64,000 bases of DNA from Azonexaceae bacterium (GCA_009469675.1 SSSZ01000043.1:1-64000); one strand, 5' to 3'. Shown: positions 39,169-49,250, numbered from the stretch's first letter. Translations and numbers: made by a program. The notes: generated by a model from the letters alone, not told the origin.

Positions 39169-42060
39169 TTACTCCGCCTGGGAGCGGGCGTGGAGGAATG
39201 CGAAGGCGGCGGCGCTGGCCAGGGGTTTGCTGAAGAGGTAGCCCTGGACTTCGTCGCAGCCGTTGCTGCGCAGGATTTCGAGCTGGTCGGGGTTTTCCAC
39301 CCCTTCGGCGATGACCCTGAGGCCGAGGGAATGGGCCAGCGCGATGGTGCCCATGGCGATGGCCCGGTCGTTCAAGTCGGTTTCGATGTCGCGGACGAAG
39401 GAACGGTCGATCTTCAGGTGGTCGATGGGGAAGAGCTTGAGGTAGGCGAGGGAGGAGTAGCCCGTGCCGAAGTCGTCGATGGCCAGGGTGACGCCCATGC
39501 GGCCGAGGAGCTGGAGGATGGCGACGGCCTCCTCGGGGTTTTCCATGACGGCGCTCTCGGTGATTTCGAGTTCAAGGAGTTCGGGGGCGAGGCCGGATTC
39601 GGCCAGGGCGCCGGCGACCATTTCGCAGAAATCGCGGCGCCGCAGCTGGCGGGCCGAAACGTTGATGGCCATGCGCATCGGCGCGAGGCCGCAATCGACC
39701 CAATTGCGCATTTCGCGGCAGGCGTTCTGCAGAACCCATTCGCCGATCGGCACGATGAGGCCGGTTTCCTCGGCGATGGGGATGAAGCGGTCGGGGGGGA
39801 TCATCCCCTCCACCGGATGCTGCCAGCGCAGCAGCGCCTCGACGCCGGTGGGGCGGGTGCCGGTGGCGTCGAACTGGGGCTGGTACACCAAGGTCAGCTC
39901 GTTCCTGGCGATGGCCTGGCGCAGCTTGTTCTCGAGGCCGAGGCGGGCGGTGGTGGCGAGGTTCATGTCCTCGGCGTAGAACTGGTAGTTGTTCCGGCCG
40001 GCCGATTTGGCGTGGTACATGGCGGTGTCGGCGTTTTTCAGGACGGTGTCGCCGTCGCTGCCGTCGGTGGGGAAGATGCTGATGCCGATCGACGGCGTGG
40101 TGTGGAGTTCGTGCTTGTCCACCACCACCGGCGTCGACAGGGCGCCGATGATCTTGCCGGCGACGATGGCGGCGTCGGTGGCGTTGGCGATATCGGGCAG
40201 CAGGACGACGAACTCGTCGCCGCCCAGGCGCGCCACCAGGTCGGTTTCGCGCACCGTGGCGGCCAGGCGGCAGGCCACTTCGCGCAGCAGTTCGTCGCCC
40301 ACCTGGTGGCCGAGGGTGTCGTTGATGACCTTGAAGCGGTCGAGGTCGAGGAACATCACCGCGACCTTCCAGTCGTGCCGCCGCGCCTCGGGCAGCACCT
40401 GGGCGAGGCGCATGAGCAGCGCCAGCCGGTTGGGCAGGCCGGTCAGGGTGTCGTGCTGCGCCATGTGGCGGATTTGCTCCTCGGCGCGGCGGCGTTCGGT
40501 GGCGTCGCTGAGGAGCCAGATGTAGTGGCTGGGCTGGAGGTTGTCCTTGTCGTCCACCCGGGCGACCCGGATGCTGGCCACGTAGCTTTCGCCGTTCTGG
40601 CGCCGGGCTTCGATTTCGCCGTGCCAGGCGCCGCGGGTGTCGAGGGCCTCGCGCAGGGTGCCGAGGTCGGGAGAGGCGCTGGGAATGAGCAGCCCATCGA
40701 CGGCATGGCCGCCGATTTCCTCGGCGGCCATGCCGGTAATGGCGGTGAAGGCGGGGTTGGCCGTGAGGATGCGCTGCTGCGCGTCGGCGATGACGATTCC
40801 CGAAGGGCTGTTGGCGAACACCAGGTCGGCCAGGCGCAGCCGGGCTTCGTTTTGCTTGCGTTCGGTGATGTCGGTGTAGATGGTGACGAAGCCGCCGTCG
40901 GGCAAGGGCGTGCCGAAGATTTCCAGTTCGGTGCCGTCGGGACGGCGGCGCTCGAAGTGGTGGGCCACGGGGTGGCGCGCCCGCTCCATCAATTGGGCGA
41001 CCTGGGCTTCCGGATCGCCGGGGCCGTACTCGCCGCGCCGGGCGTTATGGCGGAAGAGCGCTTCGAGATTGAGCTTCGGGTCGGCGAACAACTCGTCCGG
41101 GAAGTCGAGGAGCTGCCGGAAGCGGGCGTTGTGCAACTCGACCCGCTGCTGCGAGTTGACCAGGGTGAGGCCGCTCGGGATGTTCTCCACCACGGTCTGC
41201 AGGAGGTCGCGCTGAGTGCGTAGCGCTTCCTCGGCGGCACGGCGTTCGGTGATGTCGGTATAGGTGGTGATGAAGCCGGCGATCCGCCCGTCGAGATAAA
41301 AGGGCTGACCGTGGACCAGGTGGCTGCGGCCCGAAGCCCGGCTTCGTTCGAAGCGGTGAGGCTGGAATTGGCGGGCCATGGCGCTGAGGCTGGCGACGTG
41401 CTCCTCGGGGTCGCCGGGGCCGTATTCGCCGCGACCGGCCGGAATGCGGATCAGATCCTCGAAGGCGACGCCGTCGTAGACGGCTTCCGGGGGCAGGTCG
41501 AGCACTTCGACGAAACCGCGGTTCCATACCCGCAGCTTGAGGTTTTCGTCAAAGACGCTGATGCCCTGGGGCATGTTGTCCATGACCGCCTTGAGGTAGG
41601 CGTGCTGGCGGCGGAATTCGCCTTCGATCTGCTTGCGGTCGGTGATGTCCTGAGTGGTGCCGCTGGCCCGCAGGGGTTCGCCCTGGTCGTCGCGGTAGGT
41701 GCGGCCGTGGTTGAGGAAATGGCGGACTTCGCCATCGGCCCGGACGACCCGGTATTCGACCTGGTAGGGCTGGCCGTCGGCGTGGCCCTGGACCATGGCG
41801 GCGGCGACGCGCTCCCGGTCGTCGGGATGGACCAGGTGCAGGAACTGCGCGTAGGAGGGCAAAAAGGCGCCCGGCTGGTAGCCGAAGAGGCGGTAGCATT
41901 CGTCGGACCACCACAGTTGGTTGGTCTTGAGGTCGCGCTCCCAGTTGCCGATGCGCCCGATGCGCTGGGTTTCGAGCAGGAGCAGCAGGTGGCGCTGGTC
42001 GACGGGGGCTGCCGATCCCGGCGCGTGGCCGACATCGTCACCGAGGCCGAGGGCGGCCAT
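39169..42060 (-). CDS. Multi-PAS GGDEF-EAL cyclic-di-GMP protein
   Basis: The protein of about 963 residues (start at ATG 42,060; a TTG at 42,114 is possible) has four PAS/PAC modules (conserved DITDRK, DITERR, DITERK and DATERR exits), then GGDEF and EAL domains. The diguanylate cyclase site is intact ([12 protein letters not shown]), and so is the phosphodiesterase signature ([11 protein letters not shown], with later TESAVMEN and [10 protein letters not shown]). Both activities are therefore possible. There are no membrane helices, so it is a cytoplasmic sensor; no haem or FAD ligand can be assigned. Confidence 0.93.
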   Translation of the reverse strand: MAALGLGDDVGHAPGSAAPVDQRHLLLLLETQRIGRIGNWERDLKTNQLWWSDECYRLFGYQPGAFLPSYAQFLHLVHPDDRERVAAAMVQGHADGQPYQVEYRVVRADGEVRHFLNHGRTYRDDQGEPLRASGTTQDITDRKQIEGEFRRQHAYLKAVMDNMPQGISVFDENLKLRVWNRGFVEVLDLPPEAVYDGVAFEDLIRIPAGRGEYGPGDPEEHVASLSAMARQFQPHRFERSRASGRSHLVHGQPFYLDGRIAGFITTYTDITERRAAEEALRTQRDLLQTVVENIPSGLTLVNSQQRVELHNARFRQLLDFPDELFADPKLNLEALFRHNARRGEYGPGDPEAQVAQLMERARHPVAHHFERRRPDGTELEIFGTPLPDGGFVTIYTDITERKQNEARLRLADLVFANSPSGIVIADAQQRILTANPAFTAITGMAAEEIGGHAVDGLLIPSASPDLGTLREALDTRGAWHGEIEARRQNGESYVASIRVARVDDKDNLQPSHYIWLLSDATERRRAEEQIRHMAQHDTLTGLPNRLALLMRLAQVLPEARRHDWKVAVMFLDLDRFKVINDTLGHQVGDELLREVACRLAATVRETDLVARLGGDEFVVLLPDIANATDAAIVAGKIIGALSTPVVVDKHELHTTPSIGISIFPTDGSDGDTVLKNADTAMYHAKSAGRNNYQFYAEDMNLATTARLGLENKLRQAIARNELTLVYQPQFDATGTRPTGVEALLRWQHPVEGMIPPDRFIPIAEETGLIVPIGEWVLQNACREMRNWVDCGLAPMRMAINVSARQLRRRDFCEMVAGALAESGLAPELLELEITESAVMENPEEAVAILQLLGRMGVTLAIDDFGTGYSSLAYLKLFPIDHLKIDRSFVRDIETDLNDRAIAMGTIALAHSLGLRVIAEGVENPDQLEILRSNGCDEVQGYLFSKPLASAAAFAFLHARSQAE

Positions 42061-42142
42061 GAGCGGGTGGGGAGTCTCCAAGATCGGGCGGCGGGGCGGA
42101 TTGCCAAAATCCAATCATACCCCGATGACGCCGACAATGGGT

Positions 42143-42940
42143 TCAGAGATGGGTGCGCACCCAATTTTTCCAGGCAGCGTGGGCCTTGGGGTCGAGGGCG
42201 GCGAGGGCCGAGCGGCGCCAGGGCGGGCTGGCGTCGAAGTCGTCGCTCTCGAGGGTCGCGGCGACCCCGCCGGCTTCCCGCAGGATGAGGCTGCCGGCGG
42301 CGTAGTCCCAGGGCCGCTGGCCGCCGTGCAGGAGCAGGTCGGCGCGGCCGGCGGCGAGGTAGCACCATTCGAGCACGCTGGCCCCGAAGTTGCGCTGGGA
42401 ATAATAGGGCGAGTCGGCGGCCAGGGCGGCGGCAAGTTTGGCCGGCAGGCGTTTCATGTCGACCAGGGCGACGCCGTGGTCGAGGCGGGGTTCCGGCGGG
42501 CGAAGCGGCAGCGGCTCGCCGTTGAGCCGGGCGCCGCCGCCGGCCACGGCGGTGAACATTTCGTCGCAGAAGGGCGCGTAGGTCACCCCCAGGATGGGTT
42601 TTCCCTCTTGCAGAAGCGCCACCGAGACGGCGAAGTAGGGGAGGCCGACGAGAAAATTGGTCGTCCCGTCGATGGGGTCGAAGCACCACAGGCCGGCTTC
42701 GCCGGCCGCCAGGGCGGCTTGCTGTTCGGCTTCTTCCATTTCCTCGCCGAGGATGGGGAGGTCCACCAGCCGGCGCAGGGCGGTGGCAAGGAAGTGCTGG
42801 GCGGCGAGGTCGGCGGCGGAAAGGGCGGACCCGTCGGATTTGTGCTCACGCACCACCTGCAGGAAGCGGGGCATGATCTCCTGGGCGGCGACGGCGCGGA
42901 CGACGGCTTCGACTGCGGGGAGCAGCGCGGCCGGGTTCAT
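42143..42940 (-). CDS. Inositol-monophosphatase-family phosphatase
   Basis: The 265-residue protein has the metal-dependent phosphatase motifs ILGEEMEE, CFDPIDGTTNFLVG and RPWDYAAGSLILREAGG, in the order of SuhB/CysQ/HisN proteins. The exact substrate cannot be told from sequence. Its ATG overlaps the stop of the upstream thioredoxin-like gene (ATGA). Confidence 0.88.
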   Translation of the reverse strand: MNPAALLPAVEAVVRAVAAQEIMPRFLQVVREHKSDGSALSAADLAAQHFLATALRRLVDLPILGEEMEEAEQQAALAAGEAGLWCFDPIDGTTNFLVGLPYFAVSVALLQEGKPILGVTYAPFCDEMFTAVAGGGARLNGEPLPLRPPEPRLDHGVALVDMKRLPAKLAAALAADSPYYSQRNFGASVLEWCYLAAGRADLLLHGGQRPWDYAAGSLILREAGGVAATLESDDFDASPPWRRSALAALDPKAHAAWKNWVRTHL

Positions 42941-43497
42941 GGCGCTTCCCGCCACTTGATCGAGCAGCCGATCGACGGCGTCTGCCGGTCGGGTCCGGCG
43001 CCGCTGCGGGCGATCTGGCGCAGGGCCTCGAACAGTTCGCGGGGGGCGTCGGCGGGGGCGGGAAGGCGGCCCGAGGCATCGAGCCGGCCCCGGTACTGGA
43101 GCTGGAGATCGGCGTTGAAGCCGAAGTAGTCCGGGGTGCACACGGCGCCGTAGGCCCGGGCCACGGCCTGGCTCTCGTCGTAGAGGTAGGGGAAGGGGAA
43201 GTCGAGCTCCTGCGCCCAGCGGACCATGTTGGCGAAGGAATCTTCCGGATAGGCGACGGTGTCGTTGCTCATGATGGCGGCGCTACCCACCCCCAGGGTC
43301 CGGAGTTCGCGGCAGTCGCGGACGAGGCGGTCGATCACCGCCTTGACGAAGGGGCAATGGTTGCAGATGAAGACGACGAGCAGGCCGTTCGGGCCGCGCA
43401 CCGAGTCGAGGTTGTGCCGGCGGCCGTCGACGCCGAGCAGATCGAAGGCCGGAGCCGGCCAGCCGAAGTCGCAGACGGGGGGATTGAGCGCTACCAT
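42937..43497 (-). CDS. Thioredoxin-fold (AhpC/TSA-like) protein
   Basis: The 186-residue protein begins MVALNPPVCDFGWPAPAFDL and has the redox region VVFICNHCPFVKAVIDRLV, with CNHC as a CxxC pair, and GAVCTPDYFGF with the cis-Pro. This is the family of cytosolic thioredoxin-like proteins close to peroxiredoxins. It is divergent from rsmE and coupled by a 4-bp overlap to the phosphatase gene. Confidence 0.85.
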   Translation of the reverse strand: MVALNPPVCDFGWPAPAFDLLGVDGRRHNLDSVRGPNGLLVVFICNHCPFVKAVIDRLVRDCRELRTLGVGSAAIMSNDTVAYPEDSFANMVRWAQELDFPFPYLYDESQAVARAYGAVCTPDYFGFNADLQLQYRGRLDASGRLPAPADAPRELFEALRQIARSGAGPDRQTPSIGCSIKWREAP

Positions 43498-43540
43498 GGG
43501 ATACACTGCCGAAAAACAATTTCGACCATAATAGCATTCG

Positions 43541-44278
43541 ATGAATTACCCCCGTTTTTATTGCCGCGAGCCGCTCTCGCCCGGCGCCCACCTCGAACTG
43601 CCCGAACCGGTGGCGCGCCATGCCGTGCGCGTGCTGCGCCTGCCGCCGGGAGCCGAGATCGTCCTGTTCGATGGCCGGGGCGGCGAATATGCCGCCCGCC
43701 TCGAGCGCATCGAGCGGGATCGCGTCGTAGCGGCGGTCGGCGCCTGGGAGGCGAAGGAATGCGAATCGACCCTGCCGATCACCCTCGTCCAGGCCCTCCA
43801 GGCCGGCGAGAAGATGGACTACACCATCCAGAAGGCCGTGGAATTGGGCGTCGTCGCCATCGTGCCGGTGGAGAGCCGGCGCAGCGTCACCCGTCTGTCC
43901 GGCGACCGTGCCGGGAAGCGGGTCGCCCATTGGCAGGGGGTGGCGGCGTCGGCCTGCGAACAATGCGGGCGCAATCAGGTGCCCAACGTGGCGCCGGTCG
44001 AGCGCCTGGAAAACTGGCTGGCCCGGCCGGCCGGCGACACCCTGCGCCTCATGCTGGCGCCGGGCGCCGACTTTGCCCTGAGCAGCCTGCCGCCGCCGGG
44101 GGCGGTGCAACTTCTGGTCGGGGCCGAGGGGGGGCTCGACGGGCAGGAGCTGCGGGCCGCCGAGCTGGCCGGGTTTCGCCCGGTGAGCCTGGGGCCGCGC
44201 ATCCTGCGCACGGAAACGGCGGGGCTGGCGGCGCTGGCCGCCATGCAGACGCTTTGGGGTGATTTCGCAAAGGCCTGA
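43541..44278 (+). CDS. rsmE: 16S rRNA m3U1498 methyltransferase
   Basis: The 245-residue SPOUT methyltransferase has an N-terminal PUA-like part (MNYPRFYCREPLSPGAHLEL) and the C-terminal knot motifs LLVGAEGGLDGQEL and LGPRILRTETA. It methylates U1498 of 16S rRNA. It is followed 10 bp later by the PPK2-type kinase gene. Confidence 0.95.
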   Translation: MNYPRFYCREPLSPGAHLELPEPVARHAVRVLRLPPGAEIVLFDGRGGEYAARLERIERDRVVAAVGAWEAKECESTLPITLVQALQAGEKMDYTIQKAVELGVVAIVPVESRRSVTRLSGDRAGKRVAHWQGVAASACEQCGRNQVPNVAPVERLENWLARPAGDTLRLMLAPGADFALSSLPPPGAVQLLVGAEGGLDGQELRAAELAGFRPVSLGPRILRTETAGLAALAAMQTLWGDFAKA

Positions 44279-44288
44279 GGGGGGCAAA

Positions 44289-45788
44289 ATGTTCGAATCC
44301 GCGGAATTGGGACACAAGATCGACAAGGCGAGCTTTCGCAAGGAGGTGCCGAAGCTGCGCGCCGACCTGCTCGACGTTCAGTACGACGTGCTGCAGAAGA
44401 GGGAATTTCCCGTGGTCATCCTGGTCAGCGGGGTCGACGGCAGCGGCAAGGGGGAGACCATCAATCTCCTCTATTCCTGGATGGACCCGCGCCATATCTC
44501 GACCCTGGCCTTTTCGACGCCCACCGACGAAGAGCGGGAGCGCCCCTTCATGTGGCGCTACTGGCGTGCCCTGCCGCCCAAGGGCAAGGTCGGGATCTTT
44601 GCCGGTTCCTGGTATTCGCTGCCCATCGCCGAGCGCATCGCGGGCACCATGCGGCGCTCCGAACTCGACCAGCGCCTCGACGACATCAACCGCTTCGAAG
44701 CCATGCTGGTCAACGAAGGCGCCCTGGTGCTGAAATTCTGGTTCCATCTCTCCAAGGACGGCCAGAAAAAGCGCCTCAAGGCCCTGGAAAAGAATCCCCG
44801 CACCGCCTGGCGGGTGACCAAGGCGAGCTACGACCGGTTGAAGACCTACGACAAGCTTCAGGACGTTGCCGGCCACGTCCTGCGCGTCTCCAACACGGCC
44901 CACGCGCCGTGGATCATCGTCGAGGGAACCGATGACGAATACCGCTCCTTGACCGTCGGGCGCATCGTCCTCGAATCGATGAAGAAGCGCCTGCAACAGG
45001 ACGCCCTGGTCCGGGTGCCGGTGGCGCCGCCGATCCAGCGGACCATCGACGAAAAAAACCTGCTGACCGAACTCGACCTCGGCCACAAGCTTGGCAAGAA
45101 GGATTACGAACGCGAACTCGCCAAATACCAGGGGCGGCTTTCCGAGCTCGTCCGCGATCCGCGCTTCACGGCCAGGCATTCCCTCGTGGTGGTCTTCGAA
45201 GGCGCCGACGCCGCCGGCAAGGGGGGCGCCATCCGACGCTCGGTCGAGGCCATCGACGCTCGCCAGTACCAGATCATTCCCATCGCCGCGCCCACCGAGG
45301 AGGAGCGCGCCCAGCCCTACCTCTGGCGCTTCTGGCGGCACCTGCCGCGCACCGGCCGGATCGGCATCTTCGACCGCTCGTGGTACGGCCGGGTACTGGT
45401 CGAGCGGGTCGAGGGCTTCTGCTCCGAAGCCGACTGGCTGCGGGCCTACGCCGAGATCAACGATTTCGAGCACCAGTTGGCGGCGGCCGGGGCGGTGGTC
45501 GTCAAATTCTGGCTGCAGATTTCCGCCGACGAACAGTTGCGCCGCTTCAAGGAGCGCCAGGACACCGAGTTCAAACGCTTCAAGATCACCGACGAAGACT
45601 GGCGCAACCGCGACAAATGGGACCAGTACGTGACCGCCGTGTGCGACATGGTGGACCGCACGTCCACCGGCCTAGCGCCGTGGACCCTGGTCGAAGCCAA
45701 CGACAAGAACTTCGCCCGGGTCAAGGTCTTGCAGACGCTCTGCGAGCGCATCGAGGCGGCCATCCGGGGCGAGGGCGAGACGAAATGA
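44289..45788 (+). CDS. pap: Two-domain PPK2 kinase, polyphosphate:AMP phosphotransferase type
   Basis: The 499-residue protein contains two tandem PPK2 domains. The first has Walker A GVDGSGKGE near residue 50 and a degenerate lid (GIFAGSWYSLPIAERI); the second has GADAAGKGG and GIFDRSWYGRVLVERVEGF. Two-domain (class II) PPK2 enzymes use polyphosphate to convert AMP to ADP. It stands with argA and rsmE, not with the pst/pho cluster, but fits an organism that stores polyphosphate. The ATG at 44,289 was chosen over in-frame starts inside rsmE. Confidence 0.9.
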   Translation: MFESAELGHKIDKASFRKEVPKLRADLLDVQYDVLQKREFPVVILVSGVDGSGKGETINLLYSWMDPRHISTLAFSTPTDEERERPFMWRYWRALPPKGKVGIFAGSWYSLPIAERIAGTMRRSELDQRLDDINRFEAMLVNEGALVLKFWFHLSKDGQKKRLKALEKNPRTAWRVTKASYDRLKTYDKLQDVAGHVLRVSNTAHAPWIIVEGTDDEYRSLTVGRIVLESMKKRLQQDALVRVPVAPPIQRTIDEKNLLTELDLGHKLGKKDYERELAKYQGRLSELVRDPRFTARHSLVVVFEGADAAGKGGAIRRSVEAIDARQYQIIPIAAPTEEERAQPYLWRFWRHLPRTGRIGIFDRSWYGRVLVERVEGFCSEADWLRAYAEINDFEHQLAAAGAVVVKFWLQISADEQLRRFKERQDTEFKRFKITDEDWRNRDKWDQYVTAVCDMVDRTSTGLAPWTLVEANDKNFARVKVLQTLCERIEAAIRGEGETK

Positions 45789-45801
45789 GCGACCAAGGCA
45801 A

Positions 45802-47118
45802 ATGACTGACGATCTCTACGACGAAAACTTTGTCGCCTGGTTCCGGGCGGTAACCCCCTACATCAACGCCTTTCGCGGCAAGACCTTTGTCGTCGCCTTC
45901 GGCGGCAAGGCTATCGCGGGGGGCTTCATCAAGACCCTGGCCTACGACGTGAACCTTCTGGCCAGCCTGGGCATCCGCCTCATCCTGGTGCATGGGGCGC
46001 GGCCCCAGATCGAGGAGGAACTCCAGGAGAAGGGGCTGGAATCCAAGTACCACCGGGGCTACCGCATCACCGACGCCGACACCCTCGATTGCGTTCTCGA
46101 CGCCGTGGGCAGCGTCTATCTCGAAGTCGAAGCCCTGCTCTCCCAGGGGCTGCCCAATACGCCCATGGCCAACAGCCAGATTCGCGTCATCGGCGGCAAT
46201 TTCATCACCGCCCACCCGATCGGCGTCCTCGACGGCATCGACCTCCAATACGCCGGCAAGGTGCGCAAGGTGGACGCGGAGGGACTCAAGGCCCAGCTCG
46301 GCATCGGCAATATCGTCCTCCTCTCCTGCCAGGGCACTTCGCCCACCGGCGAAATCTTCAACCTCCAGATGGAGGAGGTCGCCGAGGCCGTCGCCATCGC
46401 CTTGAAGGCCGACAAGCTGGTCTTTCTCACCGACAGCCGCGGCGTCACCGACGGCGATGGCGAATTCCAGGACGCCCTCACCGCCGATGCGGCCGAACTT
46501 CTCAAGGACGGGGCCTGGCTGTCCACCGACCTCAAGCGCTATCTGCCCTGTGCCGTGCGGGCCAGCCGGCAGGGGGTGGGGCGGGTGCATCTGATTGGCT
46601 ATGAAAAGGACGGCGCCCTGTTGCAGGAGGTATTCACCCACGACGGCGTCGGCACCGTGGTCACGCGGGAGTCCCTGGAGGCCATCCGCGAGGCCCGCCC
46701 CGATGACATCGGTGCCCTGATCGCCCTGATCGAGCCGATGGAAGAGGAAGGCATCCTGGTGCATCGGCCGCGGGAGCTACTGGAAAGGGAAATCGACCGC
46801 TTCTCGGTGATGGAGCACGACGGCATCATCGTCGGCTGCGCCGCCCTCTATCGCCACGCCGACGACGTGGGCGAACTGGCCTGCCTGGCAGTCAATGCCG
46901 ACCACCGGGAATGGGGCTACGGCGAACTCCTCATGCGGCGCATCGAAATGCGCGCCAAGAAGGCCGGCATCAAGCGCCTCTTCGTCCTCACGACGCGCAC
47001 CGAGCATTGGTTCGTCGAGCGCGGCTTCCGTATCGCCAAGGTGGACGAACTGCCCGAGAAGAAGCGCGACATGTACAACTACCAGCGCCGTTCGAAGGTG
47101 CTTTTCAAACCCCTTTAA
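45802..47118 (+). CDS. argA: Amino-acid N-acetyltransferase (N-acetylglutamate synthase)
   Basis: The 438-residue protein has an N-terminal amino-acid kinase-like domain (VVAFGGKAIAGG, LVHGARPQIEEEL) that binds arginine, and a C-terminal GNAT domain (ELACLAVNADHREWGYGELL). It performs the first step of arginine synthesis. A terminator follows. As I recall, yggX commonly comes next in Betaproteobacteria; here it is 8 kb away beyond the satellite. Confidence 0.97.
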   Translation: MTDDLYDENFVAWFRAVTPYINAFRGKTFVVAFGGKAIAGGFIKTLAYDVNLLASLGIRLILVHGARPQIEEELQEKGLESKYHRGYRITDADTLDCVLDAVGSVYLEVEALLSQGLPNTPMANSQIRVIGGNFITAHPIGVLDGIDLQYAGKVRKVDAEGLKAQLGIGNIVLLSCQGTSPTGEIFNLQMEEVAEAVAIALKADKLVFLTDSRGVTDGDGEFQDALTADAAELLKDGAWLSTDLKRYLPCAVRASRQGVGRVHLIGYEKDGALLQEVFTHDGVGTVVTRESLEAIREARPDDIGALIALIEPMEEEGILVHRPRELLEREIDRFSVMEHDGIIVGCAALYRHADDVGELACLAVNADHREWGYGELLMRRIEMRAKKAGIKRLFVLTTRTEHWFVERGFRIAKVDELPEKKRDMYNYQRRSKVLFKPL

Positions 47119-47129
47119 GGTAATTTCAG

Positions 47130-47145
47130 GACGTTGCACAACGTC
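47130..47145. repeat. 16-bp perfect palindrome after argA
   Basis: GACGTTG-CA-CAACGTC lies 11 bp after the argA stop and before its terminator. It could be a regulator site or an RNA hairpin; nothing further can be assigned. Confidence 0.4.
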
Positions 47146-47157
47146 GCATCGATCAAA

Positions 47158-47186
47158 ACAAAGCCCGGAATTTACGGGCTTTTTTA
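47158..47186 (+). terminator. Rho-independent terminator of argA
   Basis: AAGCCCG (47,161-47,167) pairs with CGGGCTT (47,175-47,181) around a 7-nt loop and runs into six T. It marks the end of the resident argA transcript, so the inserted element must begin to the right of it. Confidence 0.85.
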
Positions 47187-47267
47187 TTTCATGATGTTGC
47201 GTAACGAATCGGAGCAGCGCATACTTTTTGTGTAGCCAAGCGGGATGTTTTTAGATGGCTACTCGAA

Positions 47268-47299
47268 ATTGTGTGTAGCTTTTCAGATTGTGTGTAGCT
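47268..47299 (+). repeat. Tandem ATTGTGTGTAGCT repeats before the integrase
   Basis: The 13-mer ATTGTGTGTAGCT occurs at 47,268-47,280 and 47,287-47,299, 19 bp apart, with a related TTTGTGTAGCC at 47,227. Spacing and position just upstream of int suggest integrase arm-type sites or an operator of int. Related TGTAGCC and AGTAGCT words recur at 54,990-55,010. Confidence 0.5.
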
Positions 47300-47312
47300 A
47301 ATAGGGGGTGCC

Positions 47313-48566
47313 GTGGGAAAGCTGACTGACATTGAGTTGCGGAACTGGATCAAGGCCGGTGCGCCTGTCGTCAAGGGCGATGGCGACGGCCTGACCTTTA
47401 CCCTTTCTGCCAAGGGGACTGCTGCCTGGGTGTTGCGGTATCGCTTCGCCGGCCGGCAAAAGGAACTGACCCTGGGGCGCTATCCGGATTTGACCTTGAC
47501 CAAGGCCCGGGACATGGCCGCCGAAAAGCGCGTGGAGATTCGCCGGGGCGCGGACGTTGCCCTTGAGAAGCAATTCAAGAAGGAAGCCGACAAGCTGGCG
47601 GCGCTGGTTGCCAAATCCGGCACCGTCAAGGTGCTCTATGATGATTTCTTCGCCCGTCAGATTGATGGGCAGCGAAAGGACCCCGAGCAGGTTGCCGGGA
47701 TATTCGCCTTGCATATCCTGCCGGTGATCGGGAGTAAGCAGGTAACGGACGTGCGGCCGGCCGATGTTGACAAGATGCTGCGCCCCCTTGTGGATCGGGG
47801 GGTTTTCCGGACGGCAGCCAAGGCGCTGCAACTGACCAAGGCGCTCTTCAACTACGCCATGAAACGCCATATCATCGCGGCGAACCCGGCCGCCCCGTTC
47901 AACTGGAAAGACATTGGCGGCAAGACCGGTCCCCGCTCCCGGGTTCTCGCCCGTGCCGAGCTGGTTGCCCTGTTCAAGGCCATGCGGGAAACCCCCAACT
48001 TTCCGCCCCATGTGGCGGCTGCCGTCAAGCTGCTCCTGGCCCTGGGGGTGCGCAAGGGTGAATTGCAAAAAGCGACCTGGGACGAATTCGACCTTAAGGC
48101 CGGTGTCTGGCGTATCCCCGCTGGCCGCACCAAGACCGAAGCGGCGATCCGCATCCCCTTGGCCCCCTGGGCTATCGGGGTTCTGACCGAGCAGCGGGCC
48201 AGGGGATACAACGGTTATGTGTTCCCGGCGCTCCGCATGTCCCCCGGCAAGACCACGGGCTATATGGGCGATGCCACCATGAATCAGGCCCTCTACCGCC
48301 TGCAATCCAGCCTCGAACCCTTCACCATCCATGATCTGCGCCGCACGGCCCGGACCCACCTTGCCGCCCTGGGGGTGGTCCCCCACGTTGCCGAACTGTG
48401 CCTGAATCACAAACTGAAGGGCATTGCCGCCGTCTATGACGTGCATGATTATTTCGAGGAACGCCGGGCCGCCCTGAATGCCCTTTCCGATCTGTTGGCA
48501 CAGTGCGAAAAAGGCGGCGCGGACAAGGTGATTCCGATCAAGCAACGGACTCCGAAAAAGGCATGA
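47313..48566 (+). CDS. int: P4-type tyrosine recombinase (integrase)
   Basis: The 417-residue protein has the DUF4102 N-terminal arm-binding domain (GDGLTFTLSAKGTAAWVLRYR), a SAM-like core-binding domain and the catalytic domain. Active residues are visible: Arg in LLLALGVRKGEL, Lys in AGRTKTEAA, His-x-x-Arg in FTIHDLRRTART, His in LCLNHKLKG and Tyr in VYDVHDYFEER. It starts with GTG after AGGGGG and is the leftmost gene of the element. Confidence 0.95.
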   Translation: MGKLTDIELRNWIKAGAPVVKGDGDGLTFTLSAKGTAAWVLRYRFAGRQKELTLGRYPDLTLTKARDMAAEKRVEIRRGADVALEKQFKKEADKLAALVAKSGTVKVLYDDFFARQIDGQRKDPEQVAGIFALHILPVIGSKQVTDVRPADVDKMLRPLVDRGVFRTAAKALQLTKALFNYAMKRHIIAANPAAPFNWKDIGGKTGPRSRVLARAELVALFKAMRETPNFPPHVAAAVKLLLALGVRKGELQKATWDEFDLKAGVWRIPAGRTKTEAAIRIPLAPWAIGVLTEQRARGYNGYVFPALRMSPGKTTGYMGDATMNQALYRLQSSLEPFTIHDLRRTARTHLAALGVVPHVAELCLNHKLKGIAAVYDVHDYFEERRAALNALSDLLAQCEKGGADKVIPIKQRTPKKA

Positions 48567-48603
48567 TGCGCACCGCCTTTTTACCCTCTACTTTCCCGCC
48601 GTC

Positions 48604-48736
48604 TAACCCGTACCTGATTTTTTCAGTGGGGAGCGTGGGGAGAGTGGGGAGAAATCGCCGGAAGCCATACAGTACAAGGAATCCCGGCTCCCCACTGCGG
48701 CCGAATTTCTCCCCAAAGGATGGGGAATCTCCCCAC
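48604..48736. repeat. Left copy of 133-bp inverted repeat with GTGGGGAG iterons
   Basis: This stretch matches the reverse complement of 54,098-54,230 over the same 133 bp with only scattered substitutions. It contains three directly repeated 9-bp units GTGGGGAGN (from 48,626, 48,635 and 48,644), an inverted unit at 48,688, CTCCCCAA at 48,709, and the palindrome TGGGGAATCTCCCCA at 48,721. The 238-bp spacer between int and the next gene holds essentially this repeat and no gene. Confidence 0.8.
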
Positions 48737-48804
48737 GACTCCCCAAAAACCGCCCCCTTTTCGGCCCGGATCGGTGCCGAAACCCTCCCCCTGGGGGTGA
48801 CGCC

Positions 48805-49146
48805 ATGACCCGGAAATCCACCCCCGCAGCCCTCCCCGAAACCTGCCTTAATGCCGTGCCACGATCCTTCACGGCGGAAGAGCGGCCCGTCCCCGCCTAT
48901 GCCGACGGCCCCCTGGCCGACCTGATGGCGGCGGAAGCCATCATTGACCTATTGCGCCTGGGCATCGAACAAGATTTCATGGTCGATTTCACCGAGGCCA
49001 GCCAGGATTCCGGGGTGGTTGCCGCCGGCCATGCTCTCTACTTGGTGCGCCGCGCCCGGCTGGCCTATGCCGAGGCCCTGGCGACGGCCATCAACGCCCG
49101 TTCGCCCGTGCAAGCGTCTGCACCCAAGCGCTCCCGGCCGCGCTAA
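48805..49146 (+). CDS. Hypothetical protein of the satellite, 113 residues
   Basis: The ATG follows GGGGGTGA. The soluble, Ala-rich protein (LADLMAAEAIIDLLRLGIEQD in the centre) is probably helical, with a basic C-terminus (KRSRPR). I recognise no family. It is the first gene after the left iteron repeat. Confidence 0.65.
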   Translation: MTRKSTPAALPETCLNAVPRSFTAEERPVPAYADGPLADLMAAEAIIDLLRLGIEQDFMVDFTEASQDSGVVAAGHALYLVRRARLAYAEALATAINARSPVQASAPKRSRPR

Positions 49147-49214
49147 AGAACCTGCCAGCAACCCCCGCCGGGCCGGGTTGAAAATTGCCTGACAAATGGC
49201 GGGTGCTATACCGC

Positions 49215-49246
49215 TTGCCTGTCTAATTCGTAAAGTGTAGATTTAC
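49215..49246 (+). promoter_or_regulatory. Promoter and operator of higBA
   Basis: TTGCCT (49,215-49,220), a 17-bp spacer and TAGATT (49,238-49,243) form a sigma-70-like promoter. A palindrome GTAAA-N7-TTTAC (49,230-49,246) overlaps the -10, where HigA-type antitoxins usually bind to repress their own operon. The ATG of higB is 5 bp further on. Confidence 0.55.
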
Positions 49247-49250
49247 AGCT

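Noticed and set aside
47119..47312. tRNA or tmRNA gene as integration target
   Set aside because: No cloverleaf or tmRNA-like sequence was found at either end of the satellite; only the argA terminator and short repeats.
48604..48736. CRISPR-like array of GTGGGGAG units
   Set aside because: The units are 8-9 bp in direct tandem without unique spacers and an inverted copy exists at 54,098; iterons fit better. No cas genes are present.
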